This document shows, piece after piece, positions 39,882-49,151 of a stretch of DNA of 64,000 nucleotides. Each line of letters opens with the position of its first letter. Position 1 is the first letter of the stretch. A model generated the notes under the pieces. It saw nothing but the letters and a program-made list of their open reading frames with translations, searched no databases and was not told the DNA's origin. Both the position numbers and the translations under genes were made by a program. Source of the stretch: Antrihabitans stalagmiti (GTDB taxonomy: Bacteria; Actinomycetota; Actinomycetes; Mycobacteriales; Mycobacteriaceae); assembly GCF_016482825.1 (NCBI RefSeq), contig NZ_JAEMNV010000005.1, forward strand, positions 306,921 through 370,920, read 5' to 3'.

Positions 39882-40655
39882 CTAGACAGTCACATTTGAG
39901 TTTCGGACAGTGACGTCGAGTTCGACGGCAACCTTCAGCAGCGTTTGCCGGAGCCGCTTGGTCTTACTGTCGAGAACTTCACCGACCATCTCCTGCGTCA
40001 CGGGCCATGGAGTGTCGGGGATCACGTCGTGGTCGGTCACCAGAGCTACACAGGTGTAACTGATACCGAGTTCGGCGGCGAGCGCTGCTTCCGGATACGG
40101 CGTCTGGCTCACCAGATCCCAGCCCTGGGCCGCGTACCACCTCGACTCTGCGCGGGTCGAATACCGCGGCCCGCGTATCGCAACCAGCGTCCCGCCGTCG
40201 TTGACGATCCAGTTGTTCCGCCTGAGAATCTCGACTACCGCCCTGCGACCTGCCGCCGGGAACGGGTCGCCGAAGCTGAGGTGCACGTCGCTGTCGTCGA
40301 AGAACGTGTCGTCGGTGCGTCCGGTCCGGTCGACCAGCTGATCCGGCACGACGATCGAGCCGACGCCGACCGCCGACCGAAGCGAGCCCGAGGGTGTCGG
40401 TGCGAGAATCGTCCGAACGCCGAGACTGTGCAGAGCCCAGATGTTGGCCCGCGCATTGATACGGTGCGGCGGGATGTTGCGGTGCCTACCTGTTCGGGTC
40501 AGGTATGCGATGCGATGGCCGTTCGAATTGCCGACGACGATCGTGTCGGAGCACGGTCCGTACGGAGTATCGACCGCGATTTCTTCGACGTCGTCGAGCA
40601 ATCCGTAGTAGCCCCAGGTGCCGAGAACGGCGACGCGTACAAGTGTCTCAGGCAT
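39882..40655 (-). CDS. Purine-nucleoside/5'-methylthioadenosine phosphorylase family protein
   Basis: 257 residues. IAYLTRTGRHRNIPPHRINA, RANIWALHSLGVRTILAPTP, IRGPRYSTRAESRWY and SQTPYPEAALAAELGISYTC are typical of the MTAP/PNP trimeric phosphorylases, where Met-Thr-Pro substitutions decide substrate. It likely splits a purine nucleoside with phosphate to release the base. It overlaps the carrier gene by 8 nt and shares the operator at 42093, which links nucleoside salvage to allantoin use. Confidence 0.88.
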   Translation of the reverse strand: MPETLVRVAVLGTWGYYGLLDDVEEIAVDTPYGPCSDTIVVGNSNGHRIAYLTRTGRHRNIPPHRINARANIWALHSLGVRTILAPTPSGSLRSAVGVGSIVVPDQLVDRTGRTDDTFFDDSDVHLSFGDPFPAAGRRAVVEILRRNNWIVNDGGTLVAIRGPRYSTRAESRWYAAQGWDLVSQTPYPEAALAAELGISYTCVALVTDHDVIPDTPWPVTQEMVGEVLDSKTKRLRQTLLKVAVELDVTVRNSNVTV

Positions 40656-42069
40656 TGCGGACCGCCATCTCTGCGTCTACGGGTGCGCTCTTCTTCGTCA
40701 ATTCGACGGGTGCCAAGACGATCTCGTGACTCGGATGTGGATGCGCTGCGACGTCGTCCGGGTCGTCGGGAACGAATCCACGATCGAGTACGGCGTGCAT
40801 TTTCTCGGTATCGAGCATGCCGGACCATTTCGCGACGACGAAGGTCGCGAGGCAGTTGCCGAGCAGGTTGGTGAAGACTCGCATGGAGTCCATCAACCGG
40901 TCTGCGCCGAGCAGCAGCGCTACCGCGGCGACCGGGAAAGCTCCGATCGCGGCTGCCGTTGCCGACAGTGCGACGAACGCCGACCCGGGCACGCCGGCCA
41001 TGCCTTTGGAGCTCAGGATCAGAATGCCCATGATCGTAAGTTGTTCTCCGATACCGAGTTCGACGCCGACAGCTTGGGCGAGGAACATCATCGCAAGCGA
41101 GAGGTAAATGGCAGCGCCGTCGAGGTTGAACGAATATCCGGTTGGTACGACGAGTCCGACGACCGCTCGATCACAGCCTGCGTTGTCGAGCTTCTTGATG
41201 ATTCGAGGCATAACCGCCTCGGACGATCCGGTGCCGAGCGCAAGCATAAATTCTTCGCGGCAGTACTTGACGAACTTCCACGCGTTCACGCCGGTAAGCA
41301 GTTTGACCACGATGGAGAGCACGACGATGAAGACCAGCGCGGCTCCGTAACAGGCCAGGATGAGAATTCCGAACGACTTGAGGGAGTCGGCACCGTAGTT
41401 GCCGACGGTAAACGCCATCGCACCGAATGCGCCCAGTGGCGCGAGGTACATGATGTAGCCGACAATCCGGAAGATCACGTGCAGCGCCTGGTCGATCACA
41501 TCCATCAAGATGGGCGGCGCGGATTCGCCGAAGGACGCAAGCGCGACGCCGAACAGCACGGCGAACAACAGCACCTGGAGCAGGCTGTTCTGGGCGAACG
41601 CATCGAACACGCTGGTCGGGATGATATTCATGACGAACTCGACACCCCCGGGCAGGTGACCGCCCTGCGTCTTGGCGTCGAGTTCGCTCGTGTCGAGCGT
41701 CGAGGGATCGATGTTCAAGCCACGTCCGGGATGGACGAGGTTGCCGACCAGCAGCCCGAGCCCTAGAGCGCACGTCGTGGCGGTCATGAACCACAGCATG
41801 GCCTTTCCGCCGATTTGGCCGAGCGCCTTCATGCTGCCCACCTTGGCGATCCCGGTGACGATCACCAGGAAGATCAGCGGCGCGACGAGCATCTTGATCA
41901 ATTTGATGAAGCCCTCGCCGAGGGGTTTGAAGTGATCCGCGAGGCCCGGCGCGAGGATGCCGGTGGCGATACCGGCCGCTATGCCTATCAGGACTTGTAC
42001 GAACAGACTTTTGTACCAGCGCTTCGGACGCGCTGCGGCTTCGACTTTGCTCACGGAGTACCTCTCCAT
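40648..42069 (-). CDS. Dicarboxylate/amino acid:cation symporter (DctA/GltP family)
   Basis: 473 residues with the family's eight helices and two hairpins. HP1 serine-rich motif: LALGTGSSEAVMPRIIKKLD. TM7: PTGYSFNLDGAAIYLSLAMM. HP2: SSKGMAGVPGSAFVALSATA. A GTG start at 42054 has a better Shine-Dalgarno sequence (GGAGAGG) and is possible. It imports a small anionic carboxylate with protons or sodium. Being in the allantoin regulon it may carry a pathway intermediate rather than succinate. Confidence 0.93.
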   Translation of the reverse strand: MERYSVSKVEAAARPKRWYKSLFVQVLIGIAAGIATGILAPGLADHFKPLGEGFIKLIKMLVAPLIFLVIVTGIAKVGSMKALGQIGGKAMLWFMTATTCALGLGLLVGNLVHPGRGLNIDPSTLDTSELDAKTQGGHLPGGVEFVMNIIPTSVFDAFAQNSLLQVLLFAVLFGVALASFGESAPPILMDVIDQALHVIFRIVGYIMYLAPLGAFGAMAFTVGNYGADSLKSFGILILACYGAALVFIVVLSIVVKLLTGVNAWKFVKYCREEFMLALGTGSSEAVMPRIIKKLDNAGCDRAVVGLVVPTGYSFNLDGAAIYLSLAMMFLAQAVGVELGIGEQLTIMGILILSSKGMAGVPGSAFVALSATAAAIGAFPVAAVALLLGADRLMDSMRVFTNLLGNCLATFVVAKWSGMLDTEKMHAVLDRGFVPDDPDDVAAHPHPSHEIVLAPVELTKKSAPVDAEMAVRNA

Positions 42070-42092
42070 CGACGAACTTCCACTTTGTTAAC

Positions 42093-42107
42093 TTCCATAT
42101 TGTGGAA
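42093..42107. promoter_or_regulatory. IclR-type operator of the carrier-phosphorylase unit
   Basis: TTCCATATTGTGGAA, identical in its 15-bp core to the site at 39735. It lies 24 nt upstream of the carrier ATG in AT-rich sequence. A partial copy, TTCCACTTTGTTAA, adjoins it at 42078. Confidence 0.72.
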
Positions 42108-42216
42108 TATTAATTCCATTATTTATATAGTGGTCTGCATCACACGGGGGTGTCAACCCCTAGGCGGTGTTGTGCCAGCGATTGCGGATTCTGGATATCG
42201 TCATACGATTGAGTAA

Positions 42217-42231
42217 TTCCGCTAGCCGGAA
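42217..42231. promoter_or_regulatory. TTCC-N7-GGAA site upstream of the IclR gene
   Basis: TTCCGCTAGCCGGAA has five-base arms TTCCG and CGGAA, 37 nt upstream of the IclR start. It has the same outer TTCC-N7-GGAA form as the other three sites but a different centre. It is a likely autoregulatory operator. Confidence 0.6.
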
Positions 42232-42267
42232 GTTAGAAGGCCACTATTGGTTGGAAAGGACTATCCG

Positions 42268-43038
42268 ATGGCAGCCATACCCAGCCAGGGCGGCAGCGTC
42301 CAATCTGTCGACCGCGCGTTCGACATTCTGGAAATCATGGCGGCAGCGGGCGGATCGATCGCGCTGAGCGAACTTGCCGAAACCGCGGGTCTACCGCTAC
42401 CGACGATCCACCGGCTGACCCGATCGCTCGTCGCACGCGGCTACGTTCGGCAGCTACCGTCGCGCAAGTACGCGCTCGGTCCCAAGCTGATCCGTCTCGG
42501 CGAGAGCGCAACACAGCTGATCGGAGCCTGGTCGCGCCCACATCTTGCCGACCTCGTCCGAGCGACAGGGGAAACAGCGAACATGGCCGTCATCGACGGC
42601 ACCGCTGCCGTCTACGTGGCGCAGGTGCCATCGGAGCACTCGATGCGGATGTTCACCGAGGTCGGTAGACGGGTGTACACACACTGCACCGGCGTCGGAA
42701 AAGCACTGCTCGCGCAACTACCCGACGATGCAGTGCGAAGCATCGTCGCGCGGGCGGGGATGCCCCGACAGACCCCCAATACCCTGACCGACCCCGACGC
42801 CCTGATCACCGACCTCAACGTCATCCGGCAGCGCGGTTATGCGATCGACGAAGGCGAACAGGAGGTCGGCGTCCGATGCTTCTCCGTTCCGGTTCCCAAC
42901 TCACCGTCGCCGACGGCGATCTCCGTCTCGGGACCGGCGGCTCGTGTGACGCTGGAATCGGCGGACCACATCGTCCCTCTGCTCAAGCGTGTCGCGAAGG
43001 AACTCTCCACCGAGTTCGACAACAACGCCGCCCTCTGA
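42268..43038 (+). CDS. IclR-family transcriptional regulator of the allantoin regulon
   Basis: 256 residues. The winged helix (about 10-75) has VQSVDRAFDILEIMAAAGGS and LPLPTIHRLTRSLVARGYVR; the IclR effector domain has THCTGVGKALLAQLPDD and YAIDEGEQEVGVRCFSVPV. GGAAAGGA lies 7 nt before the ATG at 42268. It is divergent from the carrier and is the only regulator inside the purine-waste region. The bacterial allantoin repressor AllR is also an IclR protein that senses glyoxylate and allantoin; the same role here is inferred. Confidence 0.9.
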   Translation: MAAIPSQGGSVQSVDRAFDILEIMAAAGGSIALSELAETAGLPLPTIHRLTRSLVARGYVRQLPSRKYALGPKLIRLGESATQLIGAWSRPHLADLVRATGETANMAVIDGTAAVYVAQVPSEHSMRMFTEVGRRVYTHCTGVGKALLAQLPDDAVRSIVARAGMPRQTPNTLTDPDALITDLNVIRQRGYAIDEGEQEVGVRCFSVPVPNSPSPTAISVSGPAARVTLESADHIVPLLKRVAKELSTEFDNNAAL

Positions 43039-43045
43039 TCAGGGG

Positions 43046-44791
43046 CTAGGAGTTGTTGGCCTGCAAGAACTTTCCGGCGTGGATGGTGGTGCCGAAGCCT
43101 TCGGCGAAGGTGCCGTTCTCGTAGAGGACGTGGCCGGCGACGATGGTGGCCGCGACAGCCTTGTCGTTGCGATTGACCATTCGATCGACTCCTGCGACAC
43201 CGGGCATCGGCGCTTCGGCGTATTCGCCGCTGGAGCCGTCGAATCCGGACGGGTCGATGATCGCGATGTCGGCGCGGCTGCCTATCCTCAGGCGTCCGGC
43301 GTCGAGGCCGTACCAGTCCGCGAGCTCACTCGTCAGTCGGCGGACCGCTGCCTCCACCGGCATGAACGTGCGGGCATGGACACGTTCGAGCATTCGGACA
43401 CCGAAGTTGTAGAACGCCATATTCCGTAGATGCGCACCGGAATCGGCGAACCCGACCTGCACGACATCGGATTGTTGCAGCTGGTCGAGAACGTCGTCGC
43501 GGTCGTTGGCGATCGTGGTGCGCCAACGCAGTGCCTTGCCGTGCTCGACGGCCAAGTCCAGCAGGGCGTCAGCGGGTTCGATGCCACGTTCGTCGGCGAT
43601 CGCACCGAAAGACCGCCCGACGACAGTCGCGTCGGGGCAGGCGACGATCTCGGCGTCGTAGAGATCGCGGTGCCAGACCTTGAACCCGAACTTCGCCGTC
43701 ATCTCCTTGCGGAAGGTGCGCCGGTAGGACTCGTCGGCAAGAAGTTTTCCGCGTTTCAGCACGTCTCGAATGTTCAAAGCGGCTGCACCCGAACCGAATT
43801 CCTCGAACACCACCACGTCGATGCCATCCGCGTACACCTCGAACGGGACCGGAAGATGCTGCCAGCGGAAGCCGTCACCACCGATCTTGTTGACGACCTT
43901 TGCTGCTGCGATCGCAGCGCGGACGACGGTGCGGTCGGCTTTGACATCGGCGGCGCTGATGATCGTCGTCTTCAACGGTCGACGCTTGCGCCCCATGCTC
44001 TGCGCGAAGTAGCGCGCCATCTCCGACCGCTTGGCCAGGTTCGGGGTGCTCTGGTGGATTCGACCGCGCGCCCGCAGCACGTCGTTGAGCGCGCCGAATT
44101 CCTTCCAACTCGCAAACGTGGACGGCAACAGCCTTGCGGGCCAACGAGTTCCCTCCAGCTTGGAGAACGAACTGCGGATGGTCGACAAGCCGACGAATCC
44201 AGCGTCCAGCGCCTCGGTCAGCATGGCTTTCATCCTTGCCAGTTCGGCGTCGCTCGGCGTCACCGTCGGATCCGTTGCGCGATCGAGGCCGAGCACAGTG
44301 GCACGGATGTCGGAGTGTCCGATGAAGCCCGCGACGTTGAGGCCGAGCGGGCGCTGATTGATCGCGTCGACATAGGACGCGGGACCCGACCACGTCTTGT
44401 GCTCCTTGACCGCGGAATGCACTGCGTCCCAGGGCAATGCCTCGACGCGAGCGAACATGTCCGCACAGTCGTCGGCGTCCGCGTAGACGGTCGACAGCGA
44501 GCAGTTGCCAAGCACGATCGAGGTGACGCCGTGGCGCACGCTCTCCCCCAGCCCAGGTGAACCGAGGACTTCTGCGTCGTAATGGGTGTGCACGTCGAGC
44601 ATCCCCGGGATGACCCATTTGCCGGTCGCATCGATCTCACGGTCGGCGACGGGGTTGTCGGCACTACCCGGCTCGATGTCGCCGATGGTCGTGACCTTTC
44701 CGTCTCGAACGCCGACGTCGGCCAGGATGGGCGCCGAACCGGAGCCGTCGTAGACCGAGCCATTGCGAATCACGAGCGAGTAGTGGGACAT
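43046..44791 (-). CDS. N-acyl-D-amino-acid deacylase family amidohydrolase
   Basis: 581 residues, amidohydrolase fold. The metal motif is PGMLDVHTHYDAEVLGSPGL, with GVTSIVLGNCSLS, FIGHSDIRATVLG, and a C-terminal DSGAHLRNMAFYNFG. D-aminoacylases remove acyl groups from N-acyl-D-amino acids; relatives also act on other amides. The ATG at 44791 is preceded by GAAGG. It is divergent from a TetR gene with two operators between them. It ends 7 nt from the convergent IclR gene. Confidence 0.88.
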   Translation of the reverse strand: MSHYSLVIRNGSVYDGSGSAPILADVGVRDGKVTTIGDIEPGSADNPVADREIDATGKWVIPGMLDVHTHYDAEVLGSPGLGESVRHGVTSIVLGNCSLSTVYADADDCADMFARVEALPWDAVHSAVKEHKTWSGPASYVDAINQRPLGLNVAGFIGHSDIRATVLGLDRATDPTVTPSDAELARMKAMLTEALDAGFVGLSTIRSSFSKLEGTRWPARLLPSTFASWKEFGALNDVLRARGRIHQSTPNLAKRSEMARYFAQSMGRKRRPLKTTIISAADVKADRTVVRAAIAAAKVVNKIGGDGFRWQHLPVPFEVYADGIDVVVFEEFGSGAAALNIRDVLKRGKLLADESYRRTFRKEMTAKFGFKVWHRDLYDAEIVACPDATVVGRSFGAIADERGIEPADALLDLAVEHGKALRWRTTIANDRDDVLDQLQQSDVVQVGFADSGAHLRNMAFYNFGVRMLERVHARTFMPVEAAVRRLTSELADWYGLDAGRLRIGSRADIAIIDPSGFDGSSGEYAEAPMPGVAGVDRMVNRNDKAVAATIVAGHVLYENGTFAEGFGTTIHAGKFLQANNS

Positions 44792-44809
44792 CAGCAACCT
44801 TCGATCTTC

Positions 44810-44850
44810 GATACTGGAGAGTATTGAGATTTGGATACTACCGAGTATCC
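44810..44850. promoter_or_regulatory. Twin TetR operators between D-aminoacylase and TetR genes
   Basis: Two related inverted repeats with centres 24 bp apart: GATACT-GGAG-AGTATT (44810-44825) and GGATACT-ACCG-AGTATCC (44833-44850). The consensus is GATACT-N4-AGTATY. The placement covers both divergent promoters, as expected for the adjacent TetR repressor. Confidence 0.75.
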
Positions 44851-44858
44851 TGATTCCC

Positions 44859-45455
44859 GTGACGACCGTCAACCCCCGAATCCGTACCCCTCGCCTGGAA
44901 GTGCGCGAGCGAATCCTGGCCGCAGCGACGTCGGAATTCGCTCGAAAAGGGTTTGCAGGCACCACGATCGATGCCATCGCAGACACAGCTGGATTCACCA
45001 AGGGCGCCGTCTACTCGAACTTCGGGTCCAAGGACGACCTTTTCTTCGCGCTCTTGGACGAGCAGATCGCGCACCGACTCGAGGTCGTCGCCGCACTTGC
45101 CGGCGATACAGTCGCCCGCCCTTCGATGCGCGAGGCAGGCAATCTGCTGATGCAGGAAGTACTCGCCAACCGCGATTGGCAACTGCTGTTCACCGAATAC
45201 TGGCTTCGCGCCATGCGCGACTCGCAGGTGTGCGAGAAGTTCGTCGAACATCGCCGAGCGATCCGTGCGCTGATCGAGCGCACGGTCGACCAACTCGACC
45301 TTCATCCAGAACTCGACTCGGAAGCAGCCGCAGTCTTGGTGCTCGCCCTCAACAACGGTCTGGCGATCGAAGAATTCACCGACCCGGGAACGGTTCCACA
45401 CGACTTGTTCGGCACCGTTCTGCAGGCGCTCGCGGCACCTGACAGTCAGGTCTGA
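44859..45455 (+). CDS. TetR-family transcriptional repressor
   Basis: 198 residues, GTG start 8 nt after the second operator, so the message may be leaderless or have a very short leader. The HTH shows RERILAAATSEFARKGFAGT and IADTAGFTKGAVYSNFGSKD. The helical ligand domain is unassigned. It is presumably the repressor of the divergent deacylase and of itself. Confidence 0.92.
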   Translation: MTTVNPRIRTPRLEVRERILAAATSEFARKGFAGTTIDAIADTAGFTKGAVYSNFGSKDDLFFALLDEQIAHRLEVVAALAGDTVARPSMREAGNLLMQEVLANRDWQLLFTEYWLRAMRDSQVCEKFVEHRRAIRALIERTVDQLDLHPELDSEAAAVLVLALNNGLAIEEFTDPGTVPHDLFGTVLQALAAPDSQV

Positions 45456-45540
45456 TCAGGACCCCCGCCGAAGTTGCCTGCGACAGCCACTGCGATCTCG
45501 ATCCCGCGCCGCGAGCGCGTCATGGATCTAGGTTGAATTC

Positions 45541-46440
45541 ATGACCAATCCCGTTCCGCCTGGCGAGAACCAGACCCAGCCCACAGTGAGTAGTTTGCAG
45601 TCCGCACTGTGGCTGCCGATCTTCGACGAACTCGCCGACCCGAGGGTCGTCGCACGCCTGGCAGCCGATGCGGAAGAGGCCGGCTGGGACGGCGTGTTCG
45701 TGTGGGACCATGTGCGCTGGAGGGCGCCGGTCCAACAGGTCGCCGATCCATGGATCACGTTGACCGCGATCGCAACTGCGACGGAACGTATTCGATTCGG
45801 TCCGATGGTCACACCCCTCGCCCGCCGCAGGCCCACCAAGGTCGCGAGGGAAACCGCGACGCTCGACCTACTCAGCGGCGGACGCCTCACGCTCGGTGTC
45901 GGTCTCGGCAGCGACCGCTTCGGCGAGGAGTGGTCCGCGACCGGTGAGGAACTCGACGATCGGCGAAGAGGCCAGATGCTAGACGAGTCACTGGAGATCC
46001 TTGGCGGCGCGTGGTCCGGTGAGCCTGTGCACCATCGCGGACAGCACTACACCGTAGACGGAATCACGTTCCTGCCCAGACCAGTTCAGCGTCCCGGCGT
46101 CCCGGTATGGGCCGCAGGATTTCCAGGCAACGCCAAACCGATGCGCCGCGCCGCCCGACACGACGGCTTCTTTCCGGTCAACCTCGAACACCAAGACCAG
46201 CTCGCCGAGATCGTCGCGACCATCACCGATCTCAGGCAGGGCCAAACGACCGACTTCGACATCGTGATCGGTCTCGGAGCCGACATCGACCCCGCGCCGT
46301 ACGTCGAGGCGGGCGCCACGTGGTGGCTGACGGACTTCGACCCGGAATCGGTGTCGCTGGATCGGGTTCGGGGTGTACTCCGCGACGGGCCGGTCGACAT
46401 GCTGATCGACGTCGGCGCGGACCCGCAGGCAGCTAGGTGA
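45541..46440 (+). CDS. LLM-class flavin-dependent oxidoreductase
   Basis: 299 residues, luciferase-like barrel: LAADAEEAGWDGVFVWDHV, TERIRFGPMVTPLARRRPTK, ATLDLLSGGRLTLGVGLGSD and RPGVPVWAAGFPGNAKPMRR. Either FMN or F420 could be the cofactor; the substrate is unknown. It is monocistronic. Its last 8 nt overlap the convergent SDR gene. Confidence 0.88.
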   Translation: MTNPVPPGENQTQPTVSSLQSALWLPIFDELADPRVVARLAADAEEAGWDGVFVWDHVRWRAPVQQVADPWITLTAIATATERIRFGPMVTPLARRRPTKVARETATLDLLSGGRLTLGVGLGSDRFGEEWSATGEELDDRRRGQMLDESLEILGGAWSGEPVHHRGQHYTVDGITFLPRPVQRPGVPVWAAGFPGNAKPMRRAARHDGFFPVNLEHQDQLAEIVATITDLRQGQTTDFDIVIGLGADIDPAPYVEAGATWWLTDFDPESVSLDRVRGVLRDGPVDMLIDVGADPQAAR

Positions 46441-47194
46441 TGGTGACGCCGCCGTCGACTGCGATGGTCTGGCCCGTCACGTAGCCACCTGCGTCGGACG
46501 CCAACCAGACGAGCGTCGCGGCGAGCTCCTCCGGATCACCCTTGCGGCCAAGGATCATTCGCGGTGCGAGCGCATCGAGGTAGCCGGGCGCATATGCCGC
46601 CGTCATCTCCGACGCAAAGAATCCCGGCGCAATCGCGTTGACTCGGATACCTTTTCGAGTCCCCCACTGCTGCGCGAGGTCACGGGTCAGTCCGACGATC
46701 GCAGCCTTGCTCGCGCTGTAGGCCGCCTGCGGTAGACCAGCGGTCGTCAATCCGAGAATGCTCGAGATGTTCACGATCGAACTCCCGGGCGCCATGACGC
46801 GACCGCACGCCTGCGCAGCCCAGTACGAGCCGTTCAGGTTGATGTCGATGACCGACCGAAACTCTTCCGGGGTCTCGCGGGTCGACGGAACGGCGGTCCC
46901 CACTCCCGCATTGTTGACGAGAACGTCGACCTTGCCGAACTCCGCGATCGCGGCATCGACGAGTGCCGTGCACTGGTCCGGATCGACGACATCGGTTCCT
47001 ACCGACAACACCCGCCCGCCGACGCTCTTGACCAATTCCGCTGTGTCAGCAAGCTTGTCGACCCGACGAGCAGCAAGAACCACATCGGCGCCAGCTTCGG
47101 CGACAGCTTTGGCGAATGCGACGCCGAGCCCCGAGGATGCTCCCGTCACGATTACGACGCGACCATCGAGTCGGAATTTGTCCAGTACTGACAT
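46433..47194 (-). CDS. SDR-family oxidoreductase
   Basis: 253 residues, classical short-chain dehydrogenase. Cofactor motif TGASSGLG, NNAG in VLVNNAGVGTAV, catalytic Ser in NISSILGL, YxxxK in YSASKAA, and VDGGVTIT at the C-terminus. The ATG at 47194 is followed by the usual LDGRVVIVTG. It lies 61 nt downstream of a second SDR on the same strand, so the two may be an operon. Confidence 0.9.
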   Translation of the reverse strand: MSVLDKFRLDGRVVIVTGASSGLGVAFAKAVAEAGADVVLAARRVDKLADTAELVKSVGGRVLSVGTDVVDPDQCTALVDAAIAEFGKVDVLVNNAGVGTAVPSTRETPEEFRSVIDINLNGSYWAAQACGRVMAPGSSIVNISSILGLTTAGLPQAAYSASKAAIVGLTRDLAQQWGTRKGIRVNAIAPGFFASEMTAAYAPGYLDALAPRMILGRKGDPEELAATLVWLASDAGGYVTGQTIAVDGGVTIT

Positions 47195-47255
47195 CGTTGT
47201 CTCCATTCGGTACCTAACGGCGTTTCCGATGCAACGGTAGTCACCGCTGCTTCGG

Positions 47256-48026
47256 TCAGACCATGGTGGCTGGAACTGCCGCGATGAGACCGCCGTCGAC
47301 GAGGATGTCTTGCCCGTTGATGTAGGCCGCGTCGTCGGATGCCAGGAAGGCGACCACCGCAGCGACATCTTCGGATGTGCCTAGGCGGCCGGCCGTCACA
47401 GTTGCGACCGCCGCTGCTTTGGCTGCGTCGGAGACGTTGGCCTTGTAGGACGGCGTCTCGATGTAGCCGGGGCTGATCGAGTTGACGCGGATTCTGCGTG
47501 GAGCCAGTTCTGCCGCAAGGGATTGCGCGAGGTTGAGGACCGCAGCCTTCGTTGCCGAGTAGAGCGAGGCGGCCGGGACGCCACGGTGGACCGCCCAGGA
47601 CGAGGTGACGACGATGGCACCGTGGTCCGCGAGCAAGGGAAGCGTCTTCTGGACGGTGAAGAAGACACCTTTGAAGTTGGTCGCGACCACCCGATCGAAT
47701 TCCTCGTCGGTGATGTCCGCATTCGGCAGGAAGGCGGCGATGCCCGCGTTGGCGAACACCACGTCAAGGTGTCCGTGCCTGGTGCTGATCGCGTCGACGA
47801 GGGCATCCAGGTCGGAGGGATCGGCAACATCGGCAGCAACGGCGGTGAGCCGATCGCCAGCGTTCAACAGCTCCACCGCAGCATCGAGACCTGGCTTGCC
47901 ACGCGCAGCGATCACCACCTGAGCACCCGCGTCGAGCAGTCGGCGAGCCGTAGCCAAGCCGATGCCGCTGCTACCGCCGGTGACCAGAGCGATCTTGCCG
48001 TCGAACCGGGCTGAGGCATTGGGCAT
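47256..48026 (-). CDS. SDR-family oxidoreductase
   Basis: 256 residues. TGGSSGIG cofactor motif, NAG in VFANAGIAAFLP, catalytic Ser in VTSSWAVHRG, and YSATKAA as YxxxK. It starts MPNASARFDGKIALVTGG. It is closely similar in layout to the SDR downstream but not identical. It is divergent from the AraC regulator gene. Substrate unknown. Confidence 0.9.
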   Translation of the reverse strand: MPNASARFDGKIALVTGGSSGIGLATARRLLDAGAQVVIAARGKPGLDAAVELLNAGDRLTAVAADVADPSDLDALVDAISTRHGHLDVVFANAGIAAFLPNADITDEEFDRVVATNFKGVFFTVQKTLPLLADHGAIVVTSSWAVHRGVPAASLYSATKAAVLNLAQSLAAELAPRRIRVNSISPGYIETPSYKANVSDAAKAAAVATVTAGRLGTSEDVAAVVAFLASDDAAYINGQDILVDGGLIAAVPATMV

Positions 48027-48221
48027 TCGGTGGTTCCTCTCGAAGGTGTTGTCATCGAAAGCGAACTCCGAATGGGAAGCCACTATTCCGCGATGGAGCG
48101 AATGTGCCAGCGGTATCGCCGAGGGGTACGAATGTCACATTGGCTCCGGCGTCTAGGCATTTTTCAACCACCGCAGGTGTTGCAGCTGTCACAGAAGCGG
48201 TGTAGGCCAGAGGAGGTGACC

Positions 48222-49151
48222 GTGGACCCGAAACCCGTGATCGCCGACTTCTCGACGCGCGGCCTCCCGCAGGAGGAGCGGGTGCGGTTATGGGAGGAGC
48301 ACAATGCCGAGGCGTTGATCGGCCTCGGATGCAGAACCCTGACGGGCGAAGCGCTGGAGGCAGCGGAACGCACCGTCCAACTTCCGCAGTTGCGATTTGG
48401 GCGCGTCACAGGCACGCCGCACGTTGTCGACCGCACGCAAGTCCACATCAGGTCACACCCGACCGACTCGATCGTCGCGTACTTCGCGTTGCAGGGCGAC
48501 GCGTTTTTCTATCACGAGCACGGCTGCGAAATGGTCCGGCCGGGTCAAGCGATCGTCGGAGACGGCGACAAACCGTTCATGCGCGGGTTCTCACACGGCC
48601 TGAAAGAAGTCGTCCTCGAAATTCCCCGGAGCACGTTCGACGATATGCAGTGGCACAACACTTTTCGATCGCCCCTGACTATCGACTTCACGACCGACCC
48701 GCACACCAGAGCCCTGCTTCGATTGATCGGCACGACGTTGCAGAACGGGACGGACAGATCCGACGCCGTGGAGGCGGCTGCGATAGATCTGTTTCGGATG
48801 TCGCTCGGCGGTCCTCCTGCAAGCGCTTCCGCCGCGCACACCGCTGCGGCAACGGTATTCATAGCCGAGCACTTGCACGAACCAGACCTCACCGTCCCCA
48901 CAATCGCTGCGGCAGTGGGGATCAGCGAACGTCAGTTGTCGCGGCTGTTCTCCGCCGACGGGGTGGGTGTAGTGCGCTTCATCTTGGATCAACGGCTCGA
49001 TCGCGCGCGCAGCGCAGTGTTGTCGAACCCGACCGCAGCTCTGTCCGACATAGCCGCCAAATGCGGTTTCACCTCACAGTCCTACTTCTCGAAGGCTTTC
49101 AAGGCCAGGTACGGACTCTCACCGACCGCACTTCGTTCGTCTCGCGTCTAG
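48222..49151 (+). CDS. AraC-family transcriptional regulator
   Basis: 309 residues. The N-terminal part ([27 protein letters not shown]) is an AraC-binding-like domain as in AraC/XylS/FeaR-type catabolic regulators. The C-terminal HTH pair has [20 protein letters not shown] and [26 protein letters not shown] at 48211-48216 places the GTG start at 48222. It is convergent with the hydroxyquinol dioxygenase, its stop sharing a CTAG with that gene, and is the likely activator of the resorcinol cluster. Confidence 0.88.
   Translation: MDPKPVIADFSTRGLPQEERVRLWEEHNAEALIGLGCRTLTGEALEAAERTVQLPQLRFGRVTGTPHVVDRTQVHIRSHPTDSIVAYFALQGDAFFYHEHGCEMVRPGQAIVGDGDKPFMRGFSHGLKEVVLEIPRSTFDDMQWHNTFRSPLTIDFTTDPHTRALLRLIGTTLQNGTDRSDAVEAAAIDLFRMSLGGPPASASAAHTAAATVFIAEHLHEPDLTVPTIAAAVGISERQLSRLFSADGVGVVRFILDQRLDRARSAVLSNPTAALSDIAAKCGFTSQSYFSKAFKARYGLSPTALRSSRV

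Noticed and set aside
40618-41766. 382-codon plus-strand frame opposite the DctA-type carrier
   Set aside because: Antisense to clear transmembrane and hairpin motifs of the carrier; polar, low-complexity translation.
43430-44560. 376-codon plus-strand frame opposite the D-aminoacylase
   Set aside because: Mirror of a conserved amidohydrolase; no independent start signal.
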